Origin: Ochotona curzoniae
Lineage: Eukaryota > Chordata > Mammalia > Lagomorpha > Ochotonidae
Direction of reading: 5' to 3'
Assembly (NCBI RefSeq): GCF_017591425.1
Contig: NW_024465751.1
Span: 124,001-188,000, forward strand
Length of the DNA: 64,000 bases
Part shown: in pieces, positions 58,011 to 64,000 of the stretch
Numbering within the stretch: the first letter of the stretch is position 1
Layout: each line of letters opens with the position of its first letter
The notes under the pieces: model-generated
What the model saw: only the letters and a program-made list of their open reading frames with translations
The model's database searches: none
Told to the model about the DNA's origin: nothing
Position numbers and translations under genes: made by a program

Positions 58011-59095
58011 GATTTTACTTATTGTATTTGGTACATGGCTTCTTGTTTGCAGTCACTTGTGCCACTCCCTCCAGCGAGTTCCAGGTCTGGGTTTTTATGT
58101 TAGATTTCCACCATGGTCCCCACAGTGCCAGCTCCTGTTTCACCAATCTCTACCTCCTGTGATAATGTGCTGAGGCTGCACCGTTGTCTGGACAACCTTT
58201 GTCCCACTTCCAGTTGGAGTAGGTCCCAGAATTACGGACACACCAGTTGTCCTATATAGCTAGGTTGTTGTTGATACTGATCTTTCCAGAACCTGAGGGC
58301 TACACAGACCTATTTTGACCTGTACAAAGCCATAGTCAGTGTTATTTTCCTGTTTCTTCCAGTGCAATTCACTGAGTTCAGTGAGTTCTCCGTGAGCTCA
58401 CTCAGTAGATGCACAGCTCACTGTGCATGCGTTCTTGTCCCTGCAGTGTTAAAATCCCTGCCACACTGTAAGAAATGGCACTTGATGTGTCACTACTAGA
58501 GTTCTTGATCTGCTGGCTGTCAGATCTGAGGGCTACCTGGACCTGTCTTGAATGGAACCTATAGGATGCCATGTTTTTGCAGTTCAGTGAGTCAGAAATG
58601 AGTTCGTCCCAGCTGCATGCATTCACAGTACTGCCCCATAGCTCTTGCCTCCTTAAACAAAATGACTCCCGATATGGCTCTAGGAGGCCGACTATGTTGT
58701 GAAATCCACCCTGTCCTGTACCTCCTGTCTGGGACTTGCTGCTCTGTCTCTGCTCCTGGTCAAATCAAACAGACCAGCAGGACAGGCAGTTCTTTGTCTG
58801 GGTTCACCTCTGGAGATCCCAGCCAACATCATTTCCCACCTTTTTTGCTGGTGGACTTCCTGCTGCTGGTGGAGTTCAGATCGCTGTTTCCTGAATGCAT
58901 TTGGGTATCAGTCACTGCAACACTACTCTGTTGTTTTGTCTGCTTTCCTGTGTCTGTTAGTCTGCAGGTGCTCCTCTGCTGTTCTGTCCTCTCCTATTTC
59001 CTGGAATGTGTGCTCTCTTCTTCACACTGGCTAATACGTCTCCATCTGTTTAAACGTGTCCTTACCCTCAAGGATTTTCTTTCACAACTACTAAG
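58011..59095 (-). mobile_element. Probable L1 5' leader (minus strand)
   Basis: Directly upstream of the decayed ORF1 on the minus strand lies about 1.1 kb of moderately GC-rich sequence unlike the AT-rich flanks. Position suggests the 5' untranslated/promoter region of the same L1. I do not know the pika L1 leader well enough to confirm it, and the right border is approximate. Confidence 0.5.
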
Positions 59096-59180
59096 TCTAG
59101 GTCCCGTGAGAACTATCTTAATCCCTTCCAAAGGCAGTACTCCCATTGCCCAAAGGACCTCCCACAAGACCCACAGCTAA
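58617..59180 (+). CDS. Hypothetical ORF antisense to L1 leader
   Basis: A 187-codon frame opening with a true ATG (MHSQYCPIAL) runs on the plus strand opposite the probable L1 leader. Its second half is very hydrophobic and cysteine-rich (stretches such as LLCCFVCFPVSVSLQVLLCC). I do not recognise any family. Primate L1 leaders encode a short antisense ORF0; this is only a positional parallel. It may equally be a chance frame, and nothing shows that it is expressed. Confidence 0.2.
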   Translation: MHSQYCPIALASLNKMTPDMALGGRLCCEIHPVLYLLSGTCCSVSAPGQIKQTSRTGSSLSGFTSGDPSQHHFPPFLLVDFLLLVEFRSLFPECIWVSVTATLLCCFVCFPVSVSLQVLLCCSVLSYFLECVLSSSHWLIRLHLFKRVLTLKDFLSQLLSLGPVRTILIPSKGSTPIAQRTSHKTHS

Positions 59181-59384
59181 AAGATTGAACCACTTCAAAC
59201 ATCGCTGCTTTTGAGAAGAAGCAGGCAACTCATGAATCCCTGATGGTAAAACCTTTTCCAAAAATAACACTCTGACAGTCCCTGTGCCAGGAGCTGCTTA
59301 TACCTGCACTAAATTAATCCAACATTGCCTGTTGAAAACTCACTGTGTGCCAACAGTATATCAAGACTGCTAGTTAGAAATATA
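59096..59384. other. Unassigned sequence between L1 pieces
   Basis: About 290 bases between the probable L1 leader and the plus-strand L1 ORF2 fragment, with no confident family assignment. It may be the rest of the leader or a small piece of pre-insertion DNA. Confidence 0.3.
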
Positions 59385-60545
59385 TAATCTAAACAGTATG
59401 GCATTGGTACAGGAACAGAGAAGACCAATGGAGCAGATTAGAAACCTTGGAAGTGAGTCCACACATGTTCAATCAACCAACCTTTGGCAAGTAAATGGAA
59501 ACTAACACAGGGAGAAGGTTGTTCTCTTCATCAAAGGCTGTTGGGACAGTTGGATAGTGTTCTGTGAAAAAGCAAGATCCCCACCTGACACCCTTTACAA
59601 AAAGTAGCTCTAAATGGATCAAGGACCTTAATTTGCACCCAGAAATAATCGAACTATTAGAAGAAACATAGAAAGACTCTATAACATATAGGCACTGATA
59701 AAGACGTCTTAGATAGTCATCAAAAGCATTGAAATCAAAGTTAAAATAAACCAATGAGATTACATCAAGTGAAGAAGCTGCTGTACAGCAAAGGAAACAG
59801 TCAACAAAGTAACTAATCAACCAATGGAATGGGAGAAAATCTTTGCACACTACATAACAGACAGGCTTACTACCAGGATTTGCAAAGAGCTTCATAAACT
59901 CAAGGCCAGCAGTGCAAACAACCCTGTGAAGGCAATGAACAGACATTTTTCAAATAACACATTTAAATTGTTAGTAGATATACGAAAAAAATACACTCAG
60001 GCTTCCTAGCTATCAGGAAAATGCAAGTAATGCACATTAAGATTCCGCCTAACTCCAGTGATGTTGGCCTACATTCAGAACTCTACTAACAACGACTGCT
60101 GGCAAGGATGTGGGGAGAAAGGGATCTTCCTTCGGTGTTGGTGGGTGTGTAGGCTAGTGAAGCCACTATGGAAGTCAGTATGGAGAGTGCTCAGACAACT
60201 GAAAATGGATGTGCCTGATGAGCCAATTTTTCCGTTGCTGGGAATATTTCTAAGCGAAGCAAAATTGGTATGGGAGAAAGTGTTACAGCACAATGTACAA
60301 TATTGAAGACATAGAAACAACACAGGTGCCTGATGAAAGCGAAATGTATATAGAAATTTTGGTATATCTACTCAATGGAACACTTTTCATCCATTAAAAA
60401 GAACTAAATTTAATCATTTGCAAAAAAAAAAAAAATAGGGAAGTTTTCCAATGAGAGACCATCATGCTCAATGAAATAAGGCAATCCCAAAAGACAAATA
60501 GTATATATTTTTTATGATACAAGGCAACCTTCAAGCACATTACAA
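59385..60545 (+). pseudogene. L1 ORF2 C-terminal fragment
   Basis: Plus-strand sequence from AGTATGGCATTGGTACAGGA onward follows the last third of L1 ORF2. Translated pieces include MEWEKIFAHYITDRL, NNPVKAMNRHFSNN, then the cysteine-rich CWQGCGEKG and CWWVCRLVKPLWKSVWR region typical of the ORF2p C-terminus. Several frameshifts and stops interrupt it. An A-run at about 60421-60435 and a continuation resembling L1 3' sequence follow. Reverse transcriptase and endonuclease domains are absent from this piece. Confidence 0.88.
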
Positions 60546-61364
60546 AATACAATAAACATAAATAAGCATATGTGTACATACATTGTCATAAATGAACTGT
60601 GTAATGGATAGTAGCATACTGGCAAATGAAGATACATTGCAGCATGCATCCGTACTCCTAAATGTAAGGAGGACTCCCCATGAAACTGTTAAATATGCCT
60701 TCACACTAGAATACTAAACTTTCTACCGTTGTCTCTACCTACAATGCCATGATACACTTAACTAGCAAAATTTTGGACTTACAAAGGCTGCAATTACACT
60801 ATTGCAATTTTATGGGGGAAAACAGTGAGCAGAGGGGAAGTTGGGCTTGGCAGGGAGAATTCCTGTGCCTATGGGACCAGATCATCAATAGAAATAATAA
60901 AAAGAAAAAGCCTGACCCTCACCCCGTGGCCTCTTTCACTTTTCTCTTTTGTTTGCAAAGATATCCGGCTCAGCTATTTTGCTATGGTAATAGAAAACAG
61001 CTTAATACATGAACGTACATATGAGGTCAAGAAAATGGATTTCTCAGGGACAAAAGAAGAGAAGCATAGTTAAAGAAACTCTGGTTGAATCCTAGGCAAC
61101 AGGGTGGGGAGGGACAAGACTAGAGGGCAGCACTGTGAAAGAAAATCATGATAGTGGTAATAACACAAATCCTTTGTAAGTACAATACTGGAGGGCTGCT
61201 GAAGACCAAACAGTGTGGCAGAGAAAGCATAGGGCTGAGACCAAGGAGGCTTGCTCTAATCTACCTGGCTGGGCGACTATAGACAAGGTTTAGACCTTCT
61301 CTGTGCCTAAGTTCCACTTGGTCTCAGCTGTCCAGTCGGAGACTTGGAACTGGTGTTTGTTACT
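60546..61364. other. L1 3' side and flank
   Basis: The first 250 bases or so may be the 3' untranslated part of the preceding L1 (AATAAACATAAATAAGCAT near 60550). After about 60.8 kb the sequence is unassigned, with a possible MIR scrap at 61220-61310. No gene. Confidence 0.4.
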
Positions 61365-61715
61365 ACTGAGTGGTTATGTCTCCCTAAATTCAGGTGTTGA
61401 AGCCCCCAACCCTCAGTGTGATTGTAATTGGAGACAGAGCCTGAGGAAGGGAACCAGATCTTGGTGGTGGGGCCTCACGGGGGCATGAATGTCGTTACAA
61501 GAGACACCCAAGGATCACATCTCTACTTTTCTCTTTCTGAGAACAGGTGTGGGAAGAGATCGTGGATCACAGGGTGAGAAAATGGCCTACTGAAAACCAG
61601 AATGAAGGCCCTTACTAAAACTTCCACCATGGTCTCAGATTTGCAGATTTCAGAATTGTGAATAGATACATTTTGATCTCAAATTTTTTGTTATGGCAGC
61701 CTTAGATGGCTCAAG
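61365..61715 (+). mobile_element. MaLR-type solo LTR
   Basis: CAGGTGTTGAAGCCCCCAAC, GTGGTGGGGCCTCACGGGGG, TTTGCAGATTTCAGAATTGT and GTTATGGCAGCCTTAGATGG follow the canonical order of MLT1/MST LTRs. No internal coding region. Confidence 0.7.
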
Positions 61716-63624
61716 TCCAGTTTCTTTTATATCTTTCTGTAACTGGCTTTTGCTTTTCTTTCAAGGTTACATTTTGAGGCATAGCTATGATTCCACTTAC
61801 ATATCAGTGCATCTATTTTATCATCTACATATCATTTTATTTCATCACAAGGCCACAAATCATTTATAAACTCCCCAATGAAGGGGAGTTAGGGAGTTTT
61901 CAGTAAGCATGACTTTATACAATCTGTGGCAATGAACTTGTATATATATGTCTCTATACTTCATAGGAGCACTTCTCTGAAGAGGATGCCTACCAGTGGG
62001 TGGCTATGAATAGCTTGTGTATATTCTCTGAGTTGACAAATAGCTCCCTATCGTTGGTTCCATCAATTTATACCCTCGATCTGGCTGATGACTAAACATC
62101 TTTGGATACTGGTGTTCTGTGAATTTACCCCTTCCAAGTCCTATAACAACCTTGCACTCTCCTTAGAATCCTGGGAACTTAGGAGAGTGGAGCTTTGAAC
62201 TGGAAACAGTTATTGAAGTAGCAAGAACCCAATGACTGCCATTTCTGCTCTAATAGCTTCTGAATTTTCTCTCTGCATCATGGACTGCAATAGAATCTAG
62301 AGGTGACTTGTGTTAATATTTTAACTGTGAATGTTCCTTGAGGGCAAGACTGAGTCCACATTTGTAGATTTTCTAACATACTGCATAGACCAAATGGTTT
62401 CGTTAATGCACATTTGTGAATTGCAGCGCATTTTCAATGTTCTTGGGATTCCTCCACTTTTGTTTTTGTATTTCAGATTCCACACTGCCTTTATTCTGTG
62501 CTGAGAAAAGCAGTTCTCATGAGCTCTCTTTTGGTTCTCCTGTACTCATCATTCATCTTTATCTCATGACCCCTTCACTCAAGGCTACCCCATAACAACA
62601 ATTGATTGCAATTCCCTAATGTCACAGGGGAATGGGAATGGGCTGTGACTGGTTCAAGCAGACACTGATGGAGGAGCTAGAAAATAGGTTTGTCTTCTCC
62701 TTACCTTGGCTAAGGCGAGGGGAAAACTGGGAGCTGGAGGGGTATGGTGGATAAATGAGGTCTGCTGTTTGGGGGAAGACGGATTCACTGTTTTGTTTGG
62801 GATGGTGGTTGGGGAGGCAGACCGAGAGTGACTGTAGTTACAGATAAGGATTAAGTACTGAGAATGCACTAGAGATTTGGAGAATATTATCAGGAACAGT
62901 GTTTCAGCCTTGTGGGTCAGTGAATACTTGGAGCAAATAGGTATCAGGTTGTATTAGTGGTCCACGAGCAGTGCAGATGACACCCGATACAGCTCCTGTC
63001 CTCGTAGCATTCATGGTAAATGAGAACAGGAGGATGGAGATAGGCAACCACAGTGTGCTCTGTATTCTCATACTAGCTCAGCTCTTTAACAAACACAACT
63101 GTTTCTCCACCATGCTTGGAAAACCTGGAGAGTTGAGATCCGAACATTCTACAATTAGCACATGTTGTTAATGTGGGAGCCTATCCACTCATTCTTCTTC
63201 AGTTATTCTAGAGAAAGAACTGGCTTTGAAAAAAATTCAGGGTGCTGCTTGGCTCCCTCACACACCGCTGCAAAGTCATGGCCCAAATCACCATCTCTGC
63301 CTAGACTTGCTGCAAAGCCTCAGGCAGAAATTGATGAGGTGATCCTGAACATCACAAGGAAATGCAAGGTCGTCATAACAGCAACAACCTTATTGTGTTA
63401 TGACCTCAAATGTTATTCTAAACCTTTGGTATTTAATATTTTGTGGCATTAGCAAAAGAAGACAGTCATCAGTGATTTAACACAGATTGCAGAAATAAGC
63501 TCAGATGTTCAACATCAACTTATGCTTGACAAGAATTTCATGAAAATAATGGAAAATAGTCTTATAAAAGTGTGATCCTGTTATAACTGAATATAATTTG
63601 CACAAGAATTAATTTTGACTCTGA
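61716..63624. other. Upstream flank, nothing recognised
   Basis: AT-leaning sequence with no supported gene, RNA gene or confident transposon. ATG-started frames are short and unrelated to known families. Confidence 0.45.
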
Positions 63625-64000
63625 GCTGACACCAAATGAACAAAAATGAACTCAAAAATGGATCATGTATTGAAAACGAATTAAAAAATTAGAATTTGAA
63701 AGCTAAAGCTATAATACTTTTAGTAAATGTAGACATAAGTATTTGTGATCTTGCATAAGCCTATGTTTTCTTAGATATAGCACCAAAAGTACCATCAGAA
63801 AACTTAAAATTTAATTAAAATTCATAAAAATTAAGCACTCATACACAAATGGGACACTGTCAAGAAAATATTTCAAATTATATATCCACTGAGTCACTGG
63901 AACTCAGAATACGGAAAGAACTTTTACCTCCCCCCAAAAAGAAAAGACAAATAACTCAAATGAAAAATTAGTGAAGGACTTGAACAGACTTTTTTCCAAA
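63625..64000 (+). mobile_element. Old L1 ORF2 fragment running off the window
   Basis: AAAGCTATAATACTTTTAGT, AGACATAAGTATTTGTGATC, GGGACACTGTCAAGAAAATA, CGGAAAGAACTTTTACCTC and AGTGAAGGACTTGAACAGAC follow L1 ORF2 in the region before its cysteine-rich end. It is diverged with indels and continues beyond 64000. Confidence 0.8.

Noticed and set aside
59473..59946. 157-codon minus-strand frame in the L1 fragment
   Set aside because: It is the antisense shadow of plus-strand L1 ORF2 sequence.

Overview
The window reads as non-coding DNA from a mammalian genome, most likely a lagomorph and probably a pika (Ochotona). The organism call rests on about fifteen copies of a tRNA-derived CSINE of the lagomorph type. 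The better-preserved copies carry a head with the core GGATCCCATATGGGCGCC and an AATAAATAAATCTTT tail, which I associate with pika rather than rabbit. Several of these have intact target-site duplications. The lineage call is from memory of the families, not from a search.

Only one protein-coding segment can be supported: the first coding exon of KHDRBS3 (SLM2/T-STAR, a STAR-family KH-domain RNA-binding protein) at 15602-15689 on the minus strand. It begins [10 protein letters not shown], ends THALRLVNQ and is followed by a good splice donor. It sits in a strong CpG island (about 14.55-16.65 kb) with GC boxes and an NRF1-like site. The gene runs towards lower coordinates, so 1-15601 is the start of KHDRBS3 intron 1 and about 16-64 kb is the 5' flank, where I see no other gene.

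Intron 1 part (1-15.6 kb): notable for tandem arrays. These are a C-rich array at the window edge, a (CA)n, a 113-bp minisatellite carrying cAMP-response-element palindromes, a 1.8-kb minisatellite of about 31 units of 55-58 bp, a 15-bp array and a GGGA/GA polypurine tract. Two CSINEs and several MIR remnants lie between them.

5' flank (16.5-64 kb): a near-consensus CTCF site about 3.9 kb upstream of the start codon, a CpG-rich 25-bp minisatellite, nested CSINEs, MaLR-type LTRs, MIR and L2 remnants, and several L1 fragments. A rearranged L1 complex lies at 56.1-60.6 kb. Its minus-strand part has a decayed ORF1, the start of ORF2 and a probable 5' leader. It is flanked by plus-strand ORF2 fragments and carries a 187-codon open frame antisense to the probable leader. 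The window ends inside another L1 ORF2 fragment.

Nothing here is prokaryotic, and there is no CRISPR array, operon or phage. The observations most worth a second look are the tandem arrays in the first intron, the CTCF site facing the promoter, and the L1 complex with its antisense frame.
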